Shown here one piece after another: positions 9,007 through 16,141 of a stretch of 37,958 bases of DNA. The position numbers and the translations under genes were made by a program. Source of the DNA: a virus; the IMG/VR virus record IMGVR_UViG_3300028925_014337, positions 1 to 37,958 of that record. One strand, 5' to 3'. Numbering within the stretch: position 1 is the first letter of the stretch; each line of letters starts with the position of its first letter. The notes under the pieces are model-generated. The model had not been told where the DNA came from, ran no database searches, and worked only from the letters and a program-made list of their open reading frames with translations.

Positions 9007-9588
9007 TTAATCTTCTATCTCTTCTACATTGTAGTCAGAAAATTTCGTCATGTACTTACGAAGCGTCATTCCATTAGCATCGACCGTTCCAATAGAATCA
9101 AGCTTATTTAACAAAAATCGTTTCATTCCCATAGCCCCAGCAAAATGCGCTCCGGCCAAAATACTAGAAGTAGTAATATACATACCTTTATGGTTTGTAT
9201 TATTATACTCCTCAATATATGGCCTAAGAGTAACATAATTTTCTCTCATGTAAGCTAACATAACTTCATCCTGTAACCTGTTGTTTCTTAAAAAATCCTC
9301 ATTTAAAATATCATATCCAAGATGTTTTATTGTCCTTGGACTAAACTGATATCTTCCTAAATATCCATATGAATTTACAACATCATATCTATTATTACTT
9401 TCAAAAACTGCAATAGCTTCTAAAAACATTAAAATATCCTTCCTACTGTCACTTTCTTCTTCTACTTCTACAATCGGTATAGACAGTAGTGAAATGTCTA
9501 TTTGTTCTTTACCATTGACATTGGCACCATCAAGTGTCCACAACACAACAAAAACACACATAACCTTTAACAGTATGTTAATCTTCAT
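9007..9588 (-). CDS. Exported peptidoglycan lyase/lysozyme-like protein (endolysin candidate)
   Basis: 193 aa. An N-terminal hydrophobic segment (about 7-20) acts as signal or anchor. The core (52-185) resembles transglycosylase/lysozyme-fold proteins: EAIAVFESNNRYDVVNSYG with a candidate catalytic Glu63, then GYLGRYQFSPRTIKHLGY, and an AHFAGAMGMKRFL helix. A signal-bearing lysin could work with a pinholin-type system, or act as a virion-entry enzyme. It follows the IMPDH-family gene and precedes the small membrane gene by 1 base. Exact glycosidase family is uncertain. Confidence 0.68.
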   Translation of the reverse strand: MKINILLKVMCVFVVLWTLDGANVNGKEQIDISLLSIPIVEVEEESDSRKDILMFLEAIAVFESNNRYDVVNSYGYLGRYQFSPRTIKHLGYDILNEDFLRNNRLQDEVMLAYMRENYVTLRPYIEEYNNTNHKGMYITTSSILAGAHFAGAMGMKRFLLNKLDSIGTVDANGMTLRKYMTKFSDYNVEEIED

Positions 9589-9613
9589 AATATCTCCCTA
9601 CTGAATCAACAAA

Positions 9614-10729
9614 TTATAACAGATGTGGCATTGCTTCTTGTAAACCATTTGTAGTTATCTGAACAAATTCTGCATTAAGATAAAATTTATGAATTGATTC
9701 AGATCCCACATAACTCATGGCCGAACGTACCCCGTCCATTATTTCGTCTACAATTTCTTCCACAGATCCCTTATATGGTACCATAGTAGCGGTACCTTCA
9801 ATATTATTTAATTCTGCGGAAGAAATTGTCTTTTGAACATCACTAGCAGATCCATGATAGATCTTCATTTTGCGTCTATTACCATACTTACCAAAATGCT
9901 GTATGTCTCCGGGCGTTTCTTTTGTACCCGAAAACATAGACCCCAAAATAACTGAAGAGGCACCCGCGCCAAGTGCTTTAGCAACATCGCCTGGGTATCG
10001 GATTCCTCCACAAGAAATTATTGGAGTACTTGCAACATCAGAAATTGATTGAAGACAAGACATTTGTGGAATTCCGACTCCTGTTCGAATACGGGTTTCA
10101 CAAACCGATCCTCCCCCAATTCCTACACGAAGAGCATCTGCTCCCCATTTTTCTAAATCTTTAGCAGCCTCTGGTGTTGCAATATTTCCTGCTATCACTT
10201 CAAACGAAATATCCGAAGCGGTTGTTAGTGATCTCTTTAATGCACGTAAATCTCCAAGAATTTGTTTCATTGAAGAATGGTGACCGTGAGCAGTGTCAAT
10301 CAACAAAACATTAGCACCTGCTTGTAAAAGTGCTTTTGCTCTAAAGATATCCTTTTGTTTTGATCCAATAGCAGCAGCAATAACAGGATTTGTAAATCTA
10401 TGTTCTACTCTACCATCATGTTCTGAAACTTGGGAGGTGATTCTTTTGTATAAACTATTAACTATATCAGCTTGTTCATTAATGCTATTAAATCTATGAA
10501 CTATACCTACTCCTCCAAGGGCCCACATGGCATACGCCATTTCAGCCTCACAAATAGACTGCATTGGTGAGGCTATAAGGGGTATATCAATGTACCGTTT
10601 CTTGGTAAGTGAAGTTACAGTACTACAAACTTTTCTAGAACTTACATCACTATACTTTGGAATGATCTGAACATCATCAAATGTGAATGTCTTATGTTTG
10701 GAATTAAACAATGGTTCTGTATAATTCAT
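9614..10729 (-). CDS. IMP dehydrogenase/GMP reductase family enzyme, GMP-reductase-like
   Basis: 371 aa, a (beta/alpha)8 barrel with no CBS domain. Visible landmarks are FTFDDVQIIP near 15-24, IDTAHGHH (144-151), VIAGNIATPEAA (178-189), GIGGGSVCETRIRTGVGIPQ with catalytic Cys210, ISCGGIRYPGD, and EGTATMVPYKG with Glu311. The segment before Glu311 is short (YHGSASDVQ) and lacks the Arg-Tyr dyad of IMP dehydrogenases; with Thr212 and Glu311 kept this favours GMP reductase (GMP + NADPH to IMP + NH3). IMPDH activity is not excluded. The gene overlaps the GT2 gene by 26 bases. Confidence 0.85.
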   Translation of the reverse strand: MNYTEPLFNSKHKTFTFDDVQIIPKYSDVSSRKVCSTVTSLTKKRYIDIPLIASPMQSICEAEMAYAMWALGGVGIVHRFNSINEQADIVNSLYKRITSQVSEHDGRVEHRFTNPVIAAAIGSKQKDIFRAKALLQAGANVLLIDTAHGHHSSMKQILGDLRALKRSLTTASDISFEVIAGNIATPEAAKDLEKWGADALRVGIGGGSVCETRIRTGVGIPQMSCLQSISDVASTPIISCGGIRYPGDVAKALGAGASSVILGSMFSGTKETPGDIQHFGKYGNRRKMKIYHGSASDVQKTISSAELNNIEGTATMVPYKGSVEEIVDEIMDGVRSAMSYVGSESIHKFYLNAEFVQITTNGLQEAMPHLL

Positions 10730-11336
10730 TTTGACTCCTTTGTCGTTCTACATCTTTGATATGATAAAGTGACCATTCTTCTTCTTCGGGAAGGCGTGTC
10801 CATGTATTAAATCCAACGATTCGTTCATGGACCTTGCCTTGCCATTTAATATTTTTTGTATTTTGAAATATTCTGGTTTGAAAATCCGGCCACATGTTCC
10901 ATCCTTTTTCATTCTGAGACCAACCCCATTTTTTAATATCTTCCTGAGTTATGCCATTAACGATATTTACTCTTGGAACTAGAAAAAGTTCTACTTCAGA
11001 ATTTTCCAAAAGAAGCGAATGAACATTTTCTTCCAAAGCGGAGCCTAATGTTTCATCAGCATCAATTTGAAATATCCAATGTTTTGAACATTTTTCAATT
11101 CCAAAGTTTTTATGTGTGCTAAAATCTTTTTGTAAATGTCGTTGGTAAAACTGAATTTCTGGCCGGCTATTTCTCCAAGAAGATAAAATATCTAATGTTT
11201 CTTCATCGTCAGAATAATCATCTATAATAACAATCTCATCTTCACCATTATTCTTATCTAACATGGGTACTAATTGAGTTAATAGCCCATCAAGATACAA
11301 TCCTTCATTTTTTGTGGTAATGCAAAAACTTATCAT
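10704..11336 (-). CDS. Family 2 (GT-A) glycosyltransferase
   Basis: 210 aa. The N-terminus MISFCITTKNEGLYLDGLL and the DEIVIIDDYSDDE strand-loop are classic GT2 nucleotide-sugar binding features. The metal-binding DxD is in FQIDADETLG. The C-terminus is short, with WQGKVHERI typical of GT2 enzymes that modify glycans. Possible targets are virion proteins, host surface glycan or DNA; the sequence does not decide. It starts 3 bases after the membrane protein stop and overlaps the following IMPDH-family gene. Confidence 0.85.
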   Translation of the reverse strand: MISFCITTKNEGLYLDGLLTQLVPMLDKNNGEDEIVIIDDYSDDEETLDILSSWRNSRPEIQFYQRHLQKDFSTHKNFGIEKCSKHWIFQIDADETLGSALEENVHSLLLENSEVELFLVPRVNIVNGITQEDIKKWGWSQNEKGWNMWPDFQTRIFQNTKNIKWQGKVHERIVGFNTWTRLPEEEEWSLYHIKDVERQRSQNELYRTIV

Positions 11337-11338
11337 AT

Positions 11339-12292
11339 TTAATCCGGTCGATAATCTCTAACCAATCCCGAAAATCCCTTAAGATGTTCGGGCGAATCAT
11401 CTACTTCTTTAATTTCTTCCTTTAAATCTAACACATCTTGCCCTGCATTGTCAAGGGGTTCATTGGAGTTTTTCTCATCTTTTTCTTTTATTTTTACCGT
11501 TTTTGATGATGTTTCTAATAAATGAAGCCTATTATACGCAACAACCAAACTAACTGCTAGTGGATCAAAAACAAATATAATCAATAAAGCAAACGCATTA
11601 ACCACTTGATCCATAGGCCAGCCGGTCAGATTGGACAGGTAACGTAATGTACCTACTTCGGCGGTTACTTCACTGTCTATGGTTAGGCTTAGCGCTTGTA
11701 GGTCCATTTGAGTAACGCTATCGGTCAATTCTTCTATTCTTAGTCCTAAGTTACCTCTTTCCTGAGTAGCAATTTGTAACTGTTCTTGTAATACAAGTCT
11801 CGTATTTAATGAAGTAGTTGTTACAAGTTGACCAGTTTCTTCATCAACATATTGAATTACATTATTAGCCAGACCTCTACTTAATTCTCCAACGGTTAAA
11901 CTTAAGGTTTCGCGTTCTCCAATATAAAGATCCAATTGTTCTTGATATCGTTCTTTTCTCAAATCTAATACTTGGGTTTGTCTATCTAAAATACTAAGTT
12001 GGTCGGCGGTGGTTTGGTAGGCTGCTGTTAAAAACCCATAAATTCCCGCGGAAGTAATTACAATTAAAATAAAGGTTGCTGAGAGATAATATGCTCTCAT
12101 CAAACGAGTCAGGTCTTGCCAATGTCTGGTTAATAAAGAAGCGGTAACGAGTTTACCAGCTTCCAAAACAGATGCCATTATGACAACTGCTAGATATGCT
12201 CCTGCAAATAACTTTCCTAATCCAGATATAGAAAAGAAAGCAGCAACAGTGGCTATCAATATTGCTGATAATAATACTACATATTTAAACAT
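11339..12292 (-). CDS. Polytopic membrane protein with central coiled coil
   Basis: 317 aa. Hydrophobic segments lie at about 4-22, 28-46, 68-92 and 232-255. Between the third and fourth is a long charged helix-rich domain (about 100-215) with heptad-like Leu/Gln/Glu repeats, likely facing the periplasm. The C-terminus is charged and cytoplasmic. ACGGAGG precedes the ATG. I do not know its function; lysis control, superinfection exclusion or membrane remodelling are guesses. A promoter-like sequence sits in its 3' end. Confidence 0.65.
   Translation of the reverse strand: MFKYVVLLSAILIATVAAFFSISGLGKLFAGAYLAVVIMASVLEAGKLVTASLLTRHWQDLTRLMRAYYLSATFILIVITSAGIYGFLTAAYQTTADQLSILDRQTQVLDLRKERYQEQLDLYIGERETLSLTVGELSRGLANNVIQYVDEETGQLVTTTSLNTRLVLQEQLQIATQERGNLGLRIEELTDSVTQMDLQALSLTIDSEVTAEVGTLRYLSNLTGWPMDQVVNAFALLIIFVFDPLAVSLVVAYNRLHLLETSSKTVKIKEKDEKNSNEPLDNAGQDVLDLKEEIKEVDDSPEHLKGFSGLVRDYRPD
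11425..11454 (-). promoter_or_regulatory. Candidate internal promoter within the membrane-protein gene
   Basis: Reading leftward, CCCCTTGACA (-35 at 11454-11449) is followed after 18 bases by TAGATT (-10 at 11430-11425). The flanks match other promoters here (AACCCC before -35, GTGT before -10). It would start transcription about 80 bases before the GT2 gene. It is inside coding sequence and its spacer is 18 rather than 17, so it is less certain. Confidence 0.45.
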
Positions 12293-12317
12293 TTTAACCT
12301 CCGTAAATTACAATAAA

Positions 12318-12348
12318 TATGGGGGTAGAGAAAAACCCTACCCCCATA
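12318..12348 (-). terminator. Hairpin terminator after hsp20
   Basis: An 11-bp perfect stem, TATGGGGGTAG pairing with CTACCCCCATA, encloses a 9-base loop. Going leftward it is followed by an AT-rich run with several T. It lies about 100 bases beyond the Hsp20 stop and just before the start of the membrane-protein gene, so it should end or attenuate the hsp20 transcript. Confidence 0.65.
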
Positions 12349-12451
12349 TAATATTTTCCACACAACCCTCTTAAACCACCCCCTAATAAGATGTGTACAT
12401 AGTTATGTGACCGAAGTTGCTATTCATCGCTACCCCCGGTGTTAAAGTGTT

Positions 12452-12976
12452 TTATTTAATTGTAACCTTTTTAGCCAACTTAACCTCGTCGTGAACACGG
12501 GGTAAATTAATCGTAAGAAGTCCGTTATCAAAACTAGCGACAACATTTTCCATATCAAGATTATCGTTAATTTTAAATGAACGTTTAAATGAACTTCTCT
12601 TTAATTCACGAAGATAATATGTAGAATCAACAACATTAGTACATTTGCAGGGAATTTCTTTACAACCACACCCATCTTGTGTGGGGGATTTGCCAGAAAT
12701 TGTTAAAAGTCCTTCTTCAATCTCAAGATTAATATCCTTTTTAGAAAAGCCCGCAAGTTCTGCAACAATTTCTACTTTATCATTGTAAGAAATAATATTA
12801 ACCTTTGGGTACGCTCCCTTTGTCACGGATACACCCATATCCCTAATTGTAGGAAAGGTGGTGTTTAACATATCGTCAAACATGGAGTCGAAGGAACGGA
12901 TGAAAGCGTCTCTTTCATCAAAAAATGGTTTTAACTCATGTGAGTTACGCGGACGGAACAGTGATAGTGTAGTCAT
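12452..12976 (-). CDS. Small heat-shock protein Hsp20 (alpha-crystallin family) with Cys cluster
   Basis: 174 aa. An alpha-crystallin domain spans about 57-160: YPKVNIISYNDKVEIVAELA, GFSKKDINLEIEEGLLTISG, then SSFKRSFKI and FDNGLLTINLPR. The chaperone holds unfolding proteins and is a known auxiliary gene of aquatic T4-like phages. An unusual loop insert at 101-113 carries four cysteines (103, 105, 110, 112) in the pattern CxCx4CxC. The gene has its own promoter at 13061-13089, a 5' hairpin, a good AAAGGAG site and a terminator, so it is probably a separate early or stress-responsive unit. Confidence 0.93.
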   Translation of the reverse strand: MTTLSLFRPRNSHELKPFFDERDAFIRSFDSMFDDMLNTTFPTIRDMGVSVTKGAYPKVNIISYNDKVEIVAELAGFSKKDINLEIEEGLLTISGKSPTQDGCGCKEIPCKCTNVVDSTYYLRELKRSSFKRSFKINDNLDMENVVASFDNGLLTINLPRVHDEVKLAKKVTIK

Positions 12977-13018
12977 GGTTTTTCTCCTTTATTAAATGTT
13001 AGACCAGTTGTGCGTCTT

Positions 13019-13044
13019 TTGTGTCCCTACACTAGGCGACACAA
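13019..13044 (-). promoter_or_regulatory. Hairpin in hsp20 5' leader
   Basis: In the hsp20 leader, TTGTGTC pairs with GACACAA, and inside it CCTA pairs with TAGG around a 3-base loop, with one bulged G. It starts about 10 bases after the predicted transcription start and ends about 42 bases before the ATG. It does not cover the Shine-Dalgarno, so it may protect the 5' end or act indirectly as a thermosensor. Confidence 0.5.
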
Positions 13045-13060
13045 ATATAAGTATGACATA

Positions 13061-13089
13061 AGCATAACAAAATTACGCTTTTTTGTCAA
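13061..13089 (-). promoter_or_regulatory. Sigma-70-type promoter for hsp20
   Basis: Leftward TTGACA (13089-13084), 17-base spacer, TATGCT (13066-13061). It overlaps the short gap between the HD-domain gene stop (13097) and hsp20. The predicted leader is about 80 bases. Confidence 0.7.
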
Positions 13090-13096
13090 GCGGACA

Positions 13097-13729
13097 TTAA
13101 AACTTCCCTTTGGCCTTTTCAATTACCATAGCAAGATAATCTGAAACATGGACAATATATGGTATGTTTGTTTTCATCGGATATGGATACATATTGTTCT
13201 TTAAATATGATTTATTCGACTCATCATACATGCCGTCAGATAAATGGATACCCAACCATTCATTCTTTGTAATTTTAATATCATACTGTTGCAACATATA
13301 ATGAGCCCTATCGGTTACACTCATATATTGAATAGTATTATTATATTTATAATTTTGGCCGAGCGTTTTTCTGTGCCAATCGGAATCTTGTTCTACATAA
13401 TAAGGTTCGTTAGGTTCTCCTAATTTTCCTAAATCGTGGTGGAGAGTAGCAAACTGTAGTTCCTGTGAGGTGAAATCCAATTCACCTCCAAACGCATGAA
13501 ATGTTTTTGTCATTTCCACCGAAATATCATAGACCCTAAGAACGTGGTCAAGATAGCCGCCTGGGAAAGCGTTATGGTGGTGTTGTACAGCTGCGGCGGG
13601 TGCTTCTGATAACTCTTGATCTAAATCTCCATACATTCTTTTAAGATTTTCAGAACGCGGGTCTTCTTCAATCAAAGACATAAACCTATCATAGTCTTCT
13701 TTAATTTTATTTTCATCTAAGAAAATCAC
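13097..13729 (-). CDS. HD-domain phosphohydrolase-like protein
   Basis: 210 aa. Metal-binding motifs of the HD superfamily are visible: VQHHHNAFPGGYLDHVLRV (about 48-66), then LHHDLGKLGEP with the HD pair near 97-98, a later GIHLSDGMYDE and HVSDYL near the C-terminus. HD proteins hydrolyse phosphoesters of nucleotides or RNA/DNA ends; in T4-like phages such genes are conserved but poorly characterised. A dNTP-directed activity is possible given the purine enzymes nearby, but no residue decides it. AGGAGG precedes the start. Confidence 0.8.
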   Translation of the reverse strand: MIFLDENKIKEDYDRFMSLIEEDPRSENLKRMYGDLDQELSEAPAAAVQHHHNAFPGGYLDHVLRVYDISVEMTKTFHAFGGELDFTSQELQFATLHHDLGKLGEPNEPYYVEQDSDWHRKTLGQNYKYNNTIQYMSVTDRAHYMLQQYDIKITKNEWLGIHLSDGMYDESNKSYLKNNMYPYPMKTNIPYIVHVSDYLAMVIEKAKGKF

Positions 13730-13784
13730 ATAACCTCCTAATCGGATATTTTAATATAACACTAAACAGCTCATCTGTTAAGTA

Positions 13785-14096
13785 TTAAATGTTTTGACTG
13801 TCAGAAATTAATTTATTAATTTGAAAATCGTGTATCAATTTCTTACAATCGGATGCTAATTCATACAATTCTTTTTTTATAAATGCTTCTTGCATTTCAT
13901 ATAGAGTATCCAAATAATCTTCTTCTTCTACACCTGCAACAATATTTGTCCCTTCTATTCTATAAAATTTTGCTTTATTTTTATTTCTAATTATAGCTTC
14001 TTCTATTATTTTTAAATAATATTTATATACAATTTCTGGATATTCCCTTTGAAATTGATCTAATTTTGGTATATATTTATTTGGAATTTCTAACAT
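13785..14096 (-). CDS. Small hypothetical protein
   Basis: 103 aa, no recognised family. It is mostly helical and Lys/Glu/Tyr-rich (KYYLKIIEEAIIRNKNKAKF, then YLDTLYEMQEAFIKKELYE). Its start overlaps the end of the zinc-ribbon gene by 7 bases, and GGAG precedes the ATG. It belongs to the run of small AT-rich genes between 13.7 and 15.9 kb. Confidence 0.55.
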   Translation of the reverse strand: MLEIPNKYIPKLDQFQREYPEIVYKYYLKIIEEAIIRNKNKAKFYRIEGTNIVAGVEEEDYLDTLYEMQEAFIKKELYELASDCKKLIHDFQINKLISDSQNI

Positions 14097-14380
14097 TTTT
14101 TTCTCCGGCTATTTTTTTTCTTTTGTTTTCCGAATGAATAAATTGTCCCATCTGGTGCTTTGAACTTTTTCTTTAAATTCCAACCACGTTCAAAATTAAG
14201 TTTTGTAGTTTGTATCTGTGACTCTGATTTAAAAATTTCTCTTGCAAAACAATCTCCACATATAAGTTCTTTAACATCGTCCCAACTTATTATAGAGATT
14301 TCTGCACATCTACTACACCAAATTCTTTCCTTTTCACGATATATTAATTTTGCATTTTTTCTTCGTTTTGATACTGCCAT
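14090..14380 (-). CDS. Small zinc-ribbon-like basic protein
   Basis: 96 aa. Two CxxC pairs (WCSRCAEI near 22-25 and ICGDCFAR near 40-43) form a probable zinc ribbon, followed by a basic tail rich in Lys/Arg. Small zinc-ribbon proteins of phages often touch nucleic acid or RNA polymerase, but no family is recognised. The stop of the 93-aa gene and this ATG share a base (TAATG at 14378-14382). Confidence 0.6.
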   Translation of the reverse strand: MAVSKRRKNAKLIYREKERIWCSRCAEISIISWDDVKELICGDCFAREIFKSESQIQTTKLNFERGWNLKKKFKAPDGTIYSFGKQKKKNSRRKKC

Positions 14381-14661
14381 TAAATTTTCTTATGATCAGA
14401 CCACCTATAACCTCTTGCTCTCAATTCACGCTTATATTCTCTGAGTAATTTATTATAATGAACATGGGGTTTAGATCGTACCATATCCAGACTATTCCAC
14501 TTATAATTAAATTTTCTTATTTTTTTCTTACAAAAAACAAAATCTTGTAAAGAATCTGAGTACTTTATTAAATACATTAAAACCTCATATTCCGTTTTCA
14601 TCATTTTTACAGTTTGAGCTTCTTTCCTTCTTTGAAAAAATCTCTTTATAAAATTAATCAT
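14380..14661 (-). CDS. Small basic hypothetical protein
   Basis: 93 aa, strongly basic, with an N-terminal RRF-type amphipathic stretch (INFIKRFFQRRKEAQTVKMM) and a C-terminal HYNKLLREYKRELRARGYRW segment. No family is recognised. It is the first gene of a tightly packed set (14661 to 13785). The 44 bases upstream are very AT-rich and contain GAGG before the ATG. Confidence 0.55.
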   Translation of the reverse strand: MINFIKRFFQRRKEAQTVKMMKTEYEVLMYLIKYSDSLQDFVFCKKKIRKFNYKWNSLDMVRSKPHVHYNKLLREYKRELRARGYRWSDHKKI

Positions 14662-14705
14662 AACCTATTCCTCACAATTAGTATATTTTATAAATAGAAC
14701 CTAAT

Positions 14706-14981
14706 CTAGAAACTATGTACTTCTTCCGTCTTTCTCAACTTGGATGTAGTTGCATACAGTGGGTTTTTATAATCATAGTCATTGACTAAATAAACCCTCG
14801 TATTAATGGTAGCCGCCAGCATTTCTATCTTATTTTTACATTCTTTATTAAGATTTAAGCTACCTTGCCAAAGTTTTCCAAATTCTCTGGTAAATAGAAA
14901 TACATTCGATTGTGTATTCTTTCCGAAAATCTTTTCTGCCAAATCAACACTAGGTTGAATATCTTTACCTGTCCAAAACAT
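14706..14981 (-). CDS. Small hypothetical protein
   Basis: 91 aa, MFWTGKDIQPSVDLAEKIFG at the N-terminus, no recognised domain. Its start is 2 bases from the stop of the 152-aa membrane protein (14984), so the pair is probably co-translated from the promoter at 15469-15497. Confidence 0.55.
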   Translation of the reverse strand: MFWTGKDIQPSVDLAEKIFGKNTQSNVFLFTREFGKLWQGSLNLNKECKNKIEMLAATINTRVYLVNDYDYKNPLYATTSKLRKTEEVHSF

Positions 14982-14983
14982 AT

Positions 14984-15442
14984 TTACTCCTCATTAGTAT
15001 CTTCTTCGTCATTACTTTCTTTAAATTTTTCAATATCCAAGAAAATGTTTTTTAAATTTTCCATAGCGTTTCCATCTGGCCTAGGTTTAGATCTATTTAA
15101 TTTATCAACAAAATCTTCTGCAGAAAACTCTATAGACTCTGTAGTTCTCCGTTCATCGTCGTGAGGCGACTCGCGAGGAAATTTCATAGCAGAATCAAAC
15201 ATACCCGCCATCACATCATCAATTGAAATTGAAAAATCACGAAGTTGTGATGATAATTCTATAAGATTTTTTGCTACTTGTTGTTGATCAGCGATATGTC
15301 TATCCGTTAATGTACTCAATTTTACCAACATTGTTTTATTTTCTTGTATAATCAAAGATTGAGATGTAGTCATCATACCAATAAATAAAATTAGTAAAAT
15401 TATAACGGTTATAGCGATTGAAACAGCAATTGTAGTAATCAT
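14984..15442 (-). CDS. Single-pass membrane protein with charged C-terminus
   Basis: 152 aa. Residues 1-28 contain one strong hydrophobic segment (TIAVSIAITVIILLILFIGM). The rest is hydrophilic with a helical mid-part (about 30-75) and an acidic end (KESNDEEDTNEE). It is the first gene after the promoter at 15469-15497. Function unknown; topology resembles small phage inner-membrane proteins. Confidence 0.6.
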   Translation of the reverse strand: MITTIAVSIAITVIILLILFIGMMTTSQSLIIQENKTMLVKLSTLTDRHIADQQQVAKNLIELSSQLRDFSISIDDVMAGMFDSAMKFPRESPHDDERRTTESIEFSAEDFVDKLNRSKPRPDGNAMENLKNIFLDIEKFKESNDEEDTNEE

Positions 15443-15468
15443 AATTTTTTGTGTTTTGGGTTAATGTA

Positions 15469-15497
15469 AATATACAACAGTATGTTCTGTTTGTCAA
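15469..15497 (-). promoter_or_regulatory. Sigma-70-type promoter for 15442-14706 genes
   Basis: Leftward TTGACA (15497-15492), 17-base spacer, TATATT (15474-15469). The TGA stop codon of the upstream 123-aa gene (15494-15496) lies inside the -35 box. The leader to the ATG at 15442 is about 20 bases. Confidence 0.75.
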
Positions 15498-15865
15498 CCC
15501 CCCCCTAACTCAAACTTAAGTTTATTTAATTGAGCAAACTCAAAATTAAGTTTAGTTAGTTGAGCAGAGGTGGTAGCATTAATTTCAACTTGATGATAAT
15601 ACTTTTCACGGGAAAGGTCAAGTTCGTCACGAAGTCTCTGATATTCCTTTTTTAATTCTTCGTTTTGTTCTCTTAAATCTTCTACAGTTTTTTGTACTTC
15701 TTCAAACGCCATTTCTACCAATTCTAAACTTTTAGAATTAGAATCTATCCCATTTCTTTTTTTTCTACGCTCAAGAAAAATAGTCGCGGCTGCAGCAACT
15801 GCAGTGAAAATGACAGCAAGAAAGCTTTCGTTTACAAGATGTGTAAGTGGGGTAATGAGATCCAT
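15494..15865 (-). CDS. Membrane-anchored coiled-coil protein
   Basis: 123 aa. A hydrophobic segment at about 14-32 (ESFLAVIFTAVAAAATIFLE) is followed by a basic stop-transfer and a long coiled coil (about 45-115: EEVQKTVEDLREQNEELKKE). The layout, one N-terminal anchor plus a long soluble helix, resembles i-spanins, and a short hydrophobic protein follows at 15922. A lysis role is inferred and not proven. The end of the gene forms part of a promoter. Confidence 0.6.
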   Translation of the reverse strand: MDLITPLTHLVNESFLAVIFTAVAAAATIFLERRKKRNGIDSNSKSLELVEMAFEEVQKTVEDLREQNEELKKEYQRLRDELDLSREKYYHQVEINATTSAQLTKLNFEFAQLNKLKFELGGG

Positions 15866-15921
15866 GAGTCTATAAATAGCAAGAGAAGAACCACATAACC
15901 GTTCTCCTATAACTAATTAAA

Positions 15922-16110
15922 TTACGAACCTAAATTGAAGAAAGACTTGGTAATATGGAAAGTTGACCCAGACAGGGCGGTGATTACGGTATTGTAGATA
16001 ATATCCGCGTTGAACACAGTTAACCCGATAAATAGACCTAACATAAAAGGAACCGCATTTGTTGGGGTTGAAAAAGCACTCTTAAGACAGGTTAACACCT
16101 TTGATGTCAT
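15922..16110 (-). CDS. Small hydrophobic protein (holin-like candidate)
   Basis: 62 aa with one or two hydrophobic stretches (NAVPFMLGLFIGLTVFNADI, then TVITALSGSTFHI). A strong AAGGGGG site precedes the ATG. Holin is suggested only by size, hydrophobicity and the neighbouring anchored coiled-coil protein. It could equally be a membrane effector. Confidence 0.5.
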   Translation of the reverse strand: MTSKVLTCLKSAFSTPTNAVPFMLGLFIGLTVFNADIIYNTVITALSGSTFHITKSFFNLGS

Positions 16111-16141
16111 TATAAACCCCCTTGACTGATCTTGTACTTGT

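Noticed and set aside
15869-15878. TATAAATA-like late promoter motif
   Set aside because: The T4 late motif occurs here on the plus strand, where no gene follows; similar AT-rich strings are common by chance, so late promoters could not be assigned.
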